Position numbers and translations under genes: made by a program. From positions 124,001 to 188,000 of the forward strand of contig NZ_CP022418.1 in the NCBI RefSeq assembly GCF_002222635.1: a DNA stretch of 64,000 bases, read 5' to 3'. The stretch's first letter is position 1. Every line of letters begins with the position of its first letter. The notes below the pieces were generated by a model. It saw only the letters and a program-made list of their open reading frames with translations. It did no database searches and was not told the origin of the DNA. This stretch comes from Pseudosulfitobacter pseudonitzschiae. Lineage in GTDB: Bacteria > Pseudomonadota > Alphaproteobacteria > Rhodobacterales > Rhodobacteraceae. This document shows, piece after piece, positions 26,787 to 35,107 of the stretch.

Positions 26787-26856
26787 ACCAATGGCCGGTC
26801 TGGTGAAGCTGCATCGCAATATTCTAGCAGCGGGTGGATAGCCGGTAAGGGCCGAA
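26787..26856. repeat. Uninterrupted REP-like repeat copy
   Basis: Contains ATGGCCGGTCTGGTGAAGCT and, further on, GGTAAGGGCCGAAC, the same words that flank MITE copy 1. Because no MITE is present here, it shows the empty form of the insertion site. It lies between folA and the convergent methyltransferase gene. Confidence 0.55.
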
Positions 26857-26932
26857 CACGTCGATGGCTGACTCGGACGGGCAGCGGGGACAGGTTGCAC
26901 TGCCGTAAGGCTGCGTCGAGCCCAATGTGCAG

Positions 26933-27730
26933 CTATTTCTGCAAGTCAGCGAATAGCGGCTTTGGCTGAAGCCTTTCTATTGTCGCAGTGTCGGGCTTAT
27001 GACCGGCTACGCTCGTCGCGCACCCAAAGAAGTGCTTTTCCAGCGTCACTGACAGACCAGCTTGGCGCAGAGCATCAGCCATATGGGCACTGCTGCCAAA
27101 GTTGCGGGTGTATGTTCCAATCATGCTGAAGTCGTTCGCACCTTTCAAGAACCACCGCTCTATCTGAGGTAAAATGCGATCAAGGTAAAACCGGTAAAGT
27201 GGTCGCAGCGCCCATCCTTTTGGGTCAGATGCCTCGATCAGAGAAAAGCTACCGCCAGGTCTCAAAATGCGCGCAATCTGATTGGCCAAGACCGATTGCT
27301 GATCCTGATCAAATGTTTTGAGTCCAAAGGTGGAAATCACGAGATCAGCGCAGTTGGCGGGCAGGTCCATTTGCAGCGCGTCCGCTTCCAAATGTGTGAT
27401 CCTTTCCGCATACTTGCCGTGTAAGCGACCCACGGCATCTAAGTGCATATGATGCGAGATATCCAGCGCAGTGATCGTACTCAGATCAGGAAACCGGCGC
27501 AAAAGGTGAGGCCATACTTCTCCCGTCCCAGCCATCAAATCCACAGCAACCGCGTCAATTTTTCTTGAATAGGCAAGACGCCCTACGCATTGGCGGCGCC
27601 AAAGCCAAATGAAACCGAAAGAACTGACAGCGCTCCAACGTCTATAGTTTGATGAGCAGCGATCAAACAAGTTTGCGACAAATGCCGGATCGTAGATGTT
27701 TTCCTCTGCATGATCTTTTGGGCTGTTCAT
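26933..27730 (-). CDS. UbiE/MenG-like class I methyltransferase
   Basis: A 265-residue protein; I chose ATG 27730 (MNSPKDHAEENIYDP), since the open frame upstream lies in non-coding DNA. It resembles the UbiE group: the N terminus DPAFVANLFDRCSSNYRRWS, motif I VAVDLMAGTGEVWPHLL, motif II TALDISHHMHLDAV, NCADLVISTFGLKTF and ARILRPGGSFSLIEAS. The canonical UbiE sequence is not matched closely enough to claim ubiquinone biosynthesis. The C terminus (FFGCATSVAGHKP) resembles methyltransferases acting on lipids or quinones. It is convergent with folA. Confidence 0.8.
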   Translation of the reverse strand: MNSPKDHAEENIYDPAFVANLFDRCSSNYRRWSAVSSFGFIWLWRRQCVGRLAYSRKIDAVAVDLMAGTGEVWPHLLRRFPDLSTITALDISHHMHLDAVGRLHGKYAERITHLEADALQMDLPANCADLVISTFGLKTFDQDQQSVLANQIARILRPGGSFSLIEASDPKGWALRPLYRFYLDRILPQIERWFLKGANDFSMIGTYTRNFGSSAHMADALRQAGLSVTLEKHFFGCATSVAGHKPDTATIERLQPKPLFADLQK

Positions 27731-27888
27731 CGAGATTCCAATTTTGCGTTTCGACGCAAACACTAAGAGAGATTTCGAAACATATCCACTGGAAGAAAAC
27801 GGACTTTGTTCTTGCAAGGCCTTACGGCAGCTTTGCCCGTAATGTGTGAATTCGGCCCTCGCAGATTTTGCAGTTGCAGCGAATGGCC

Positions 27889-29240
27889 TGTGTGGATAGC
27901 TGCTGCAAAGCAAGACATATTTGAAGCTGATTTGCACTGGTCAGAAGCAGACGTGTGTCCGGCCTGTTTGCGCGGCGCACGCGGCCGCTGGCCCTGATGG
28001 TTTCCGCAAACCAAGTCCCAAACCGCTTTTCGGACAATAGGGTGTCCCTGACATTCGACGGGGTGTCTTGGCTGACGGGCTGACTGTGCTCCATCATTTC
28101 AATGGTCTTGCTGTCTCATGTGTTCTGTTCTCCTCAGTTTAGGCAGTGTGCGCTCTGTAGTATTCGTTCTTGGTCAAGACAGCCCAAATGATCCGCGCTG
28201 TCTTGTTCGCCATTGCCACGGTGGCAAGGCGGACTGGTTTGCGTTCAAGCAGAGCTCGCGCCCACGGGTCCACGCGTTCCGGGTGTGTCTTCATCTGCCT
28301 CAGTCGCGAGGTCATTCCCGTGACGAGTAAACGCCTGATATATTGGTCCCCCATCTTTGAGATGCGTCCAAGCCTTTCCTTGCCGCCACTTGACCGGTTG
28401 AGCGGTGTCAGGCCCAGCCAGGCGGCAAATTCGCGACCGTTCCTGAACTGGCTGGCGTCTCCGGCTGTTGCGACGATCGCCGACGCCGTCACTGGCCCGA
28501 CGCCGGGGATTGTGCGTAGCAACATCACATGGGGGTCCTGCCTCGCCTGGAGGCGCATTCGCATTTCGTACCAACGGACGCGAAGGTGCAGGGCAACAAG
28601 CTGATTGCTGAGGTTGCCGAGCACATCAATAGCAACTTCTGGAATGCCTGGCTTGTCGCCATCAAGCACACCCTTCGCGAACTTGACTGCGCTGCCGATC
28701 CCCTGCGCAATCACGATGCCGAACTCAGCCAATAGGCCGCGCAGCATATTGCTCAGCTGGGTTCTTTGCCGAACGATCAGATCGCGGGCACGGTGAAGAA
28801 ACAGGACGCCTTGCTGTTCTTCCGATTTGATCGCGACAAACCGCATCGTCGGACGCGTCACCGCCTCGCAGATGGCAGCAGCGTCGACCGCATCGGATTT
28901 CCCCCGCTTCACATAGGGCTTCACATACATCGCTGGGATCAGACGCACATCGTGCCCTAACTTGCTCAGCTCTCGCGCCCAATAATGGCTGGAACCACAA
29001 GCCTCCATGCCAACCAGACAAGGCGGCAGTTTTTCAAAGAATGCGAGCAATTGCGCGCGTCGCAAAGCTTGGTTGAAAGCGACTTCGCCATTCTCACTCA
29101 CGCCGTGGACCTGAAAGATATTCTTGGCCAAATCGAGGCCGACAGTTGTAACCTGCATTGGGTAGCTCCTCTCATAAGCAGTCAATAACAACTGCAGTAT
29201 GGCGCATTGCGACGCCGGTTGGAGCAGGAGCTATCCACAC
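27889..29240 (-). mobile_element. IS110-family (IS1111-like) insertion sequence
   Basis: Bounded by a subterminal inverted repeat: GTGTGGATAGCTGCTG at 27890-27905 and, reverse-complemented, GTGTGGATAGCTCCTG from 29225-29240 (15 of 16 match). The transposase lies close to the right repeat, leaving about 230 non-coding bases downstream of its stop, the layout of the IS1111 group. An internal inverted repeat TAGCTCCT/AGGAGCTA brackets the right end (29163-29170 and 29225-29232, approximate). The left junction abuts GCAGCGAATGGCC, so it entered a REP-like repeat. The 27731-28138 stretch contains only IS end and repeat sequence. Confidence 0.7.
28139..29158 (-). CDS. IS110-family transposase (IS1111 group)
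   Basis: A 339-residue DEDD recombinase. ATG 29158 gives the family N terminus MQVTTVGLDLAKNIFQVHGV. DEDD residues are D in GLDLAKNIFQ, E in CLVGMEACGSSHYWA, and the DxxDA pair in KRGKSDAVDAAAICEAV. The C-terminal Transposase_20 domain shows MLLRTIPGVGPVTASAIVAT and AWLGLTPLNRSSGGKERLG with the conserved Ser-Ser-Gly-Gly. It appears intact. It is not closely related to the other IS110-type transposase in this window. Confidence 0.92.
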   Translation of the reverse strand: MQVTTVGLDLAKNIFQVHGVSENGEVAFNQALRRAQLLAFFEKLPPCLVGMEACGSSHYWARELSKLGHDVRLIPAMYVKPYVKRGKSDAVDAAAICEAVTRPTMRFVAIKSEEQQGVLFLHRARDLIVRQRTQLSNMLRGLLAEFGIVIAQGIGSAVKFAKGVLDGDKPGIPEVAIDVLGNLSNQLVALHLRVRWYEMRMRLQARQDPHVMLLRTIPGVGPVTASAIVATAGDASQFRNGREFAAWLGLTPLNRSSGGKERLGRISKMGDQYIRRLLVTGMTSRLRQMKTHPERVDPWARALLERKPVRLATVAMANKTARIIWAVLTKNEYYRAHTA

Positions 29241-29302
29241 CATCCGCTCTGACGGGCCGCACCGCAGCATGACCGGGGATGGCTGAACGGCAGGTTTGGG
29301 CC

Positions 29303-29470
29303 GATTGTGTTGAAAAACTCCATCCACCTGCGAGTAAAGGCCTCGGACCAGAATTTCGTTCTGCCGACGGTCAGGTTTGACGCTCTGACTGGGTGTTATC
29401 ATCACTTATGAGAACATTCGTTCTGAAGATTCGGGCCTTTTCGAGCTCACCCGAGTTTTTCAACACAATC
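29303..29470 (-). mobile_element. MITE copy 2 (168 bp), inverted relative to copy 1
   Basis: Apparently identical to the reverse complement of 22850-23017, with the same 18-base terminal inverted repeats. GGCC flanks both ends; this is four bases rather than five, and part of a palindrome. The element sits in a REP-like sequence (CGGCAGGTTTGGGCC). The remaining gene-free DNA on either side (29241-29302 and 29471-29686) holds nothing recognisable. Confidence 0.8.
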
Positions 29471-29686
29471 GGCCGTCAGTTGACATTAAGCAACTGAACG
29501 ACTGGCGCCGGTAGGATCAGCGATGTGATTTTCTAGATACTGCCGACGTCGCTACACCGGCAATCTCTGGCCCGTTAATGTGACAATACGATCACGTCAG
29601 CGCCTTGGAGAATATCAGAGCACTCACCGTTTTGGATTGTGCTATTACAAGGTTAGATCCAATTGTGCGGGTCAACTCAATGACGG

Positions 29687-30433
29687 CTACAATAACCCGC
29701 CATCGGCACGTATCGTTTTGCCCGTAATCCATCGGGCATCGTCAGAGGCCAAGAATGAAACGATCCCACTGATATCTTTTGGCTGCCCAATTCTGCGCAG
29801 TGGGGTAGTGTTTCGCATCGCCTCACCGCGCGCGCTAACTGCGGCGGCGGTCATGTCAGTTTCGATCAATCCCGGCGCGATGGCATTTATGGTAATACCG
29901 CGCGGCCCCAATTCCTGACTTAATGCCAGCGTCATCGCAGATACGGCAGCTTTGGATGCGGCATAGACGGATGTGTTGGGCATCGGAGTCTCGGCCAGCC
30001 GCGATGCAAAATGGATGATCTGACCCGGGCCATCCATAACCGCAGCAAAAGCGCGGGTAAGTGACAAGGCTCCCAGAACATTGGTGTTAAACATGGCGTG
30101 AAAATGATCCGCATCGACCTGATCCAACGGATGGTAGGCCGCAACCCCCGCTGCGTTCACTAGGATATCGAGGCGACCGCATGCCTTGATACAGTCGCCA
30201 ATCAATTTCTCACAGTCTTCTGGAATCGCAATATCAGCCAAAAACGCATGTGCCTTGGCACCCGCAGCGATCAAAACTTCAACAACATTTTGGGCAGATG
30301 CTTTATCGCTACGATACGCAATCACGACCTCCGCACCATCCGACGCCAATCGACGCGCAACCTCAGCCCCGATCCCGCGCGAGCCGCCAGTCACCAAAGC
30401 TACTTTTCCAGTAAGTGATCGCGTGCCGTTCAT
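29687..30433 (-). CDS. SDR-family oxidoreductase (FabG-like)
   Basis: A 248-residue classical short-chain dehydrogenase/reductase. The cofactor motif is ALVTGGSRGIGAEVARRL, followed by the structural motif LVNAAGVAAYHP. The catalytic Ser lies in IIHFASRLAE and Tyr/Lys in NTSVYAASKAA. The residues after the second strand (IAYRSDKASAQN) include Arg, favouring NADPH. The closing sequence ITGKTIRADGGLL is typical of FabG-like enzymes. It is the last gene of an eight-gene minus-strand operon with a TRAP transporter, so it probably oxidises or reduces an intermediate of that pathway. Confidence 0.87.
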   Translation of the reverse strand: MNGTRSLTGKVALVTGGSRGIGAEVARRLASDGAEVVIAYRSDKASAQNVVEVLIAAGAKAHAFLADIAIPEDCEKLIGDCIKACGRLDILVNAAGVAAYHPLDQVDADHFHAMFNTNVLGALSLTRAFAAVMDGPGQIIHFASRLAETPMPNTSVYAASKAAVSAMTLALSQELGPRGITINAIAPGLIETDMTAAAVSARGEAMRNTTPLRRIGQPKDISGIVSFLASDDARWITGKTIRADGGLL

Positions 30434-30460
30434 AGCCTGTTTCCTTTTCCGTTCAGGTGT

Positions 30461-31189
30461 TCAACTGAGGCGGCTCCATGCCTCATCGGGCGCTGCATTT
30501 AGCGCAGTGCGATACGCGTCTGTCCGCGTCACGTTTTGATTTGCAAGGGCCAGTGCCGTGGAGGCAAATGAAGTAAGATGAGCTTTTCGCTCATCGTCGT
30601 CTGACCGCGGCACTCCGTACGCGACATATGCAGGCCCCACATCAAAACCCATGTATTCCAGAGCCAACTTTTCCAGCGGCATCAAAATCCCGCCAATCGG
30701 GCCATAAACGCCATCTTGAGCAAACCGGGCTGGCGTGCCGCCAGTTGTAACACTCAGCATGGCCCGCCGCCCTTGAAATACTCCGCTGTCAAAGCGACGA
30801 CCATCCACATAGCCAAAACCGTAGGCGAGGACGCGGTCAATCCAGCCTTTTAAAATTGCAGGCGGGCCACCCCACCACAAAGGGAACTGCAATATGATAT
30901 TATCGGCCTCGGCGACTCGTGCCTGTTCGCGGGCAATCTCAGACGCAAATGCGTTTTGGCGTGTTGCTTCTGTCTGCTCGGCTTGAATGTGAAAACGCTC
31001 GCTGTCTGATACTGTCGTCATATCGTGGCGGCCTATGTCGGCGCGAAACCCCTCTCCACACAGATCGGATATAGTGACCGAATGCCCCACCTGTTTCAAC
31101 GATTGGGCCGCAGCGTCTGCCATTGCGTGATTGAATGACTTCGGCTCGGGGTGAGCCACAACAATCAGAATATTACGCGAATTAGTCAT
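30461..31189 (-). CDS. NAD(P)H-dependent FMN oxidoreductase (quinone-reductase/MdaB-like)
   Basis: A 242-residue flavodoxin-fold protein. The phosphate-binding loop region reads ILIVVAHPEPKSFNHAMA, and further motifs are NIILQFPLWWGGPPAILKGW, IDRVLAYGFGYV and AMLSVTTGGTPARFAQDG, all typical of the NQO1/MdaB family. It would carry out two-electron reduction of quinones or related carbonyls. It is separated from the BKACE gene upstream by two bases and from the SDR by 27, so it belongs to the TRAP-linked operon. Confidence 0.85.
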   Translation of the reverse strand: MTNSRNILIVVAHPEPKSFNHAMADAAAQSLKQVGHSVTISDLCGEGFRADIGRHDMTTVSDSERFHIQAEQTEATRQNAFASEIAREQARVAEADNIILQFPLWWGGPPAILKGWIDRVLAYGFGYVDGRRFDSGVFQGRRAMLSVTTGGTPARFAQDGVYGPIGGILMPLEKLALEYMGFDVGPAYVAYGVPRSDDDERKAHLTSFASTALALANQNVTRTDAYRTALNAAPDEAWSRLS

Positions 31190-31191
31190 AG

Positions 31192-32118
31192 TTAAAAATC
31201 CACTTTATCACTGCCCTTGAGGTTCAAGATTTCACGCGCCTCATCCGGTGTTGCGACCTCCAGCCCCAGACTTTCGATCAATTCGCGGGCCAACTTGACC
31301 TGTTCTGCGTTGGTTTTCGCCAACTTGCCGCGGCCCGCATAAAGGGAGTCCTCCAGGCCTACACGCAGGTTCCCGCCAAGCAATATAGACTGGAGTGCTA
31401 TGGGCATTTGATGCCGCCCCGCACCGAGAACAGACCAGCAGTAACTCTCACCGAACAGACGGTCGGCGGTGCGCCGCATGTGCAATACATCTTCGGAATG
31501 AGCGCCGATGCCCCCCAGGATGCCGAACACCGATTGCACAAAGAAGGGGGGTGTCACCAACCCGCGTTGCACGAAATGGTCCAGCGTATAGAGGTGGCCG
31601 ATGTCGTAGCATTCGATCTCGAAGCGTGTACCATTGTCGGCGCACGTGGTCAGAATGCCTTCGATATCGGCAAACGTGTTTCGGAAAACGCGGTCGCGCG
31701 ATCCTTCGATGTAGGACTGTTCCCAATCGTGTTTGAACTCTTTCAGCTTTTCAAGGATCGGGAAAATCGCAAAATTCATGGATCCCATGTTCAGGGATGC
31801 CACTTCGGGTTTGAACACGGTCGCGGGAAGCAATCTTTCCTCGATTTTCATCGTGGGTGCGCCGCCCGTGGTCAGGTTGATGACTGCATTTGACCGCTGT
31901 TTGATGATACCCAGAAACCGCTCGTAGGCCTGTGGCGATTGGTCTGGCTGACCCGTTTCCGGATCGCGCGCATGAAGATGAACAATCGCGGCGCCTGCCT
32001 CGGCCGCTTCTACAGCCGCGTCCGCAATTTCTGACGGGGTGACTGGCAAATAGGGCGACATGGAGGGTGTGTGGATCGCCCCCGTGACGGCACAGGTGAT
32101 GATGACTTTACGTGGCAT
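31192..32118 (-). CDS. BKACE-family beta-keto acid cleavage enzyme (DUF849)
   Basis: A 308-residue TIM-barrel protein of the family typified by Kce, which cleaves a beta-keto acid with acetyl-CoA into acetoacetate and a new CoA ester. I chose ATG 32118 (MPRKVIITCAVTGAIHTPSM). The zinc ligands are the HxH of AAIVHLHARDPETGQPDQS and Glu in TRFEIECYDIGHLYTL; MGSMNF and GANLRVGLEDSLY-like GGNLRVGLEDSLYAGRG are family motifs. The substrate differs between members and cannot be read from sequence here. It follows dctM by eight bases in the same operon. Confidence 0.9.
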   Translation of the reverse strand: MPRKVIITCAVTGAIHTPSMSPYLPVTPSEIADAAVEAAEAGAAIVHLHARDPETGQPDQSPQAYERFLGIIKQRSNAVINLTTGGAPTMKIEERLLPATVFKPEVASLNMGSMNFAIFPILEKLKEFKHDWEQSYIEGSRDRVFRNTFADIEGILTTCADNGTRFEIECYDIGHLYTLDHFVQRGLVTPPFFVQSVFGILGGIGAHSEDVLHMRRTADRLFGESYCWSVLGAGRHQMPIALQSILLGGNLRVGLEDSLYAGRGKLAKTNAEQVKLARELIESLGLEVATPDEAREILNLKGSDKVDF

Positions 32119-32126
32119 AGGAAACC

Positions 32127-33398
32127 TCAGAACAACATTTTGGGTAAAAACAGGGACAGGGTCGGGACCAGCGCGATCAGCGCAAGGATAGCGAGACATA
32201 TCCCTATCAGGGGTACCGCTTCACGAATGACCTTGGTGACAGGTTCGCCAGATATCGCCGAGGTGATAAACAGCAAAATTCCGACGGGCGGCGTTGCCAT
32301 CCCGATGACGACATTCAACACAACCACCGTGCCGAACTGAACCGGGTCCATGTCGATCAGTGCCTGAAACTTCAAGAGGATCGGCATGGTCAGGATCAGG
32401 ATCGAAATCGGTTCCAGGAACATGCCCAGCAAAAGCAGGAAGATATTGAGCAGCAGAAGAATGAGCAGCGGCTCATCCGTAATCGTCAGAACCAAATCCG
32501 CGATATGTTGCGGCACTTGTTCCAATGTGAACACAAACGACACGATAGAAGCCATCGAGGTGATGAACAAAATCGACGCCGAAACCAGGGTGGTGGCAAT
32601 CAGAGATTCCCACAAGCGGCGGAAGTTCAGGTCGCGGTAGATGAACCCGATCAAAAGTGCATAGGCAACCGCCACGGCCGCGGCTTCGGTCGGTGTGAAA
32701 ACACCCGTCTTGATCCCCACCAGAATGATCGCAGGCAGAAGCAAGGCAGGCAATGTCCGAATAGTCGCCTTCCAGCGGTCTCGACCGACCATCCGTTCCG
32801 TCACAGGAAAGCCATCGCGCTTTGCCCGCCACGAGGCGTAGAGCAACAATCCTGTGGCGATGCCGATCCCCGGAACCACCCCTGCAAGGAACAGTTGCCC
32901 GATCGACGTGCCTGACAACACGCCATAGATAATCATCGTGATCGAGGGCGGAATAATCGGTCCCATCACCGAGGACACAGCAATCAGTGCCGCGGCATAG
33001 GCCGTGGGCATACCCTGTTTGCTCATCGTTGGGATCAGGATCGAGCCGAGCGCCGAAGCTTCCGCCGTGGCACTGCCCGAGATGCCGGCAAAAAAGCCGG
33101 AGGACAGGATTGATACGGAGGACATGCCCCCGCGCCGGTGCCCGACCATTGCGCGTGCGAAATGCACGATGCGGTCGGTAACGCCACCCACATTCATCAA
33201 TGCGCCCGCCAGCAGAAACAACGGGATTGTGAGCAGAACAAACTGGTCGATCCCCGCCATCATGCGCTGCGGCAACATGAGAGCCATCATGCCGTTGCCA
33301 GAGAGGTACAGATACGCAGTTCCCGCGATTCCGAGCGTCAAAGCAATCGGAATGCCGCTGGTCAGCAGGCCTGCGAATATAACAAAAAAAGCACCCAT
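32127..33398 (-). CDS. dctM: TRAP transporter large permease DctM
   Basis: A 423-residue polytopic protein of the DctM family with about twelve membrane helices. Recognisable stretches include LLTIPLFLLAGALMNVGG, MSSVSILSSGFFAGISGSATAEASALG (two adjoining family motifs), VMGPIIPPSITMIIYG, and GVFTPTEAAAVAVAYALLI. It forms the sodium-driven channel for a carboxylate captured by the DctP protein. The start overlaps the dctQ stop by one base. Confidence 0.93.
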   Translation of the reverse strand: MGAFFVIFAGLLTSGIPIALTLGIAGTAYLYLSGNGMMALMLPQRMMAGIDQFVLLTIPLFLLAGALMNVGGVTDRIVHFARAMVGHRRGGMSSVSILSSGFFAGISGSATAEASALGSILIPTMSKQGMPTAYAAALIAVSSVMGPIIPPSITMIIYGVLSGTSIGQLFLAGVVPGIGIATGLLLYASWRAKRDGFPVTERMVGRDRWKATIRTLPALLLPAIILVGIKTGVFTPTEAAAVAVAYALLIGFIYRDLNFRRLWESLIATTLVSASILFITSMASIVSFVFTLEQVPQHIADLVLTITDEPLLILLLLNIFLLLLGMFLEPISILILTMPILLKFQALIDMDPVQFGTVVVLNVVIGMATPPVGILLFITSAISGEPVTKVIREAVPLIGICLAILALIALVPTLSLFLPKMLF

Positions 33399-33985
33399 CA
33401 GCCTTGCCGACCTCCAATTTCGGTTGTGTTGTTGGACTCATCCAGTCCGTTTTGATGCGCGCTGCGCATCTGGGGTCCGAAACTTGTCACAACATCCGCT
33501 GCGACATGCAGGATCATCAAAGCGCACCCGACAGAAACCGAGATGTAGATATAGCCAATGTGCAGCCCCAACGGGTGTCCGAACAGCGATCCCCAGATGA
33601 AGTCCAAGGCGGGAATTGTCTGATTGGAAAAGCGCGATGCGTATTCCGCGCCATACATTGTGATCAAGGCCAGGAAAACGATGATCGGTATGGCGCAAAT
33701 TGCCTTCAACACCCATTTCCCCCGCGCAGAAAGATGCGACGGCAGGAAGTCGATGGCCACGAACTCCCCTTTTGAATAAGCGAGGCCGAGAACAAGAAAT
33801 GTCTGCCACATCAACAGATAGCGGCACAGTTCTTCGGCCCAGATGAGCGACCCGCCCATAACGTAGCGGGACCACACTTGTGCAATCATGACCAGCACGA
33901 TGATCGCCATACTGGTCCCCGCGACAAACCGCAGAGTCGTGATGTATGCTGAGACCAGTCTCGACAGGGGTGAGGGCAATTTCAT
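33398..33985 (-). CDS. dctQ: TRAP transporter small permease DctQ
   Basis: A 195-residue membrane protein with four predicted helices and the DctQ motif VWSRYVMGGSLIWAEELCRY followed by LMWQTFLVLGLAYSKGEFVAIDF. It pairs with DctM to form the inner-membrane part of the transporter. It starts 60 bases downstream of the dctP stop. Confidence 0.9.
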   Translation of the reverse strand: MKLPSPLSRLVSAYITTLRFVAGTSMAIIVLVMIAQVWSRYVMGGSLIWAEELCRYLLMWQTFLVLGLAYSKGEFVAIDFLPSHLSARGKWVLKAICAIPIIVFLALITMYGAEYASRFSNQTIPALDFIWGSLFGHPLGLHIGYIYISVSVGCALMILHVAADVVTSFGPQMRSAHQNGLDESNNTTEIGGRQG

Positions 33986-34045
33986 AGCGCACTTTTACCT
34001 AGAGTGTGGAGGCTGCGCGTTCCGGATGAAGGCGCAGCCGCAGTT

Positions 34046-35044
34046 TCAAACCAAGCTATGCGCAGTTTCGACGAATTCCGCTATCAATGGATCTTTTTCA
34101 GCCCATTGCGCGGTCAGTGGCGCAACTGTTTCCTGCATTTCGGCGAGATTATCGAGTTCGATGATCTCGACACCTTTCTCCTGCAGTTCGTCCCGCCCTG
34201 CGAGATCCTGCTCTTTCGCATATCCCAAGGTGGCAGAAACCGACCTGCGGCCCGCTTCGCGCAGGGCCTCTTTTTCCTCATCCGCAAGCGTGTTCCAGAA
34301 GCCTGTCGAGACCACGTTCGAGGCATGCCAGGGGTAGTGGCCGGTCAACGTAAAGTTTTTCCCGATCTCCCAAAGGTTTTCGCCCAGCATCGAAGATACG
34401 TTGATTTCCACGGCATCAATGACACCTGTTTCCAGAGCGCCGTAAACTTCGCCGTAAGGCAGGCCGACCGGTGCGGTACCCAGCTGCTCCCAGATGGCCT
34501 TGTGCAGTGGAACTGGCACAATGCGTGTCTTCAAACCCTTCATATCCGCGACATTGCGCACTTGGGAATTCACCGAAAGGAAATGCCGCTGGCCGATATC
34601 AGCGGTCGCGAGTCCGATAATTCCCGCGGGTTCCAGATCATCCTGAAGCTTGCGGCCTATCGGGCTGAGGGCCAGCTTTTCAAAATGGTCATAGTCCTTC
34701 ACGAGAAACGGCAATTGCCATGCATCATATGCCGGGCGTCCAGTGACCAAGGGTATCAACACACCCGAAACCATGGCCATTTCCAAAGTGCCAGCCACGG
34801 TGGATTCAAGGTTTTGCTTGTCATCGCCCAATTGACGGTTCGGAAAAATCTGGACGTTGAACGCACCCGGCAGCACATCCGCCAGAGCGTCTTTGAAACT
34901 GGCTGCCAGTATGTGCCCAGGATGGATTTCGTTGGACGCATGCGCCATTCGGATCATCTTGCCTTTGGCACGCGCAATGCTTGGCATGGCCAGTGTCGCG
35001 CCAAAGGCGGTAGTGGCTTGCAGAAGTTTTCTTCTGTTGATCAT
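34046..35044 (-). CDS. dctP: TRAP transporter solute-binding protein DctP
   Basis: A 332-residue periplasmic binding protein. The N terminus INRRKLLQATTAFGATLAMP with the RRK pair resembles a Tat or Sec signal, cleaved after IARA. DctP motifs include FPNRQLGDDKQNLESTVAG, GLKTRIVPVPLHKAIWEQLG (the Arg that binds the ligand carboxylate), and PYGEVYGALETGVIDAVE. The ligand should be an organic acid; its identity is unknown. It is encoded between the bicupin and dctQ. Confidence 0.92.
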   Translation of the reverse strand: MINRRKLLQATTAFGATLAMPSIARAKGKMIRMAHASNEIHPGHILAASFKDALADVLPGAFNVQIFPNRQLGDDKQNLESTVAGTLEMAMVSGVLIPLVTGRPAYDAWQLPFLVKDYDHFEKLALSPIGRKLQDDLEPAGIIGLATADIGQRHFLSVNSQVRNVADMKGLKTRIVPVPLHKAIWEQLGTAPVGLPYGEVYGALETGVIDAVEINVSSMLGENLWEIGKNFTLTGHYPWHASNVVSTGFWNTLADEEKEALREAGRRSVSATLGYAKEQDLAGRDELQEKGVEIIELDNLAEMQETVAPLTAQWAEKDPLIAEFVETAHSLV

Positions 35045-35107
35045 TTGGGTCTCCTCCCCGTTTTATTAGACAGACGCTGTCGCCTATTTTAACTTCGCAA
35101 TGGGCGG

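Noticed and set aside
27822-28097. Minus-strand frame of 91 codons starting MMEHSQPVSQD
   Set aside because: It lies wholly in the non-coding end of the IS1111-like element and has no recognisable domain.
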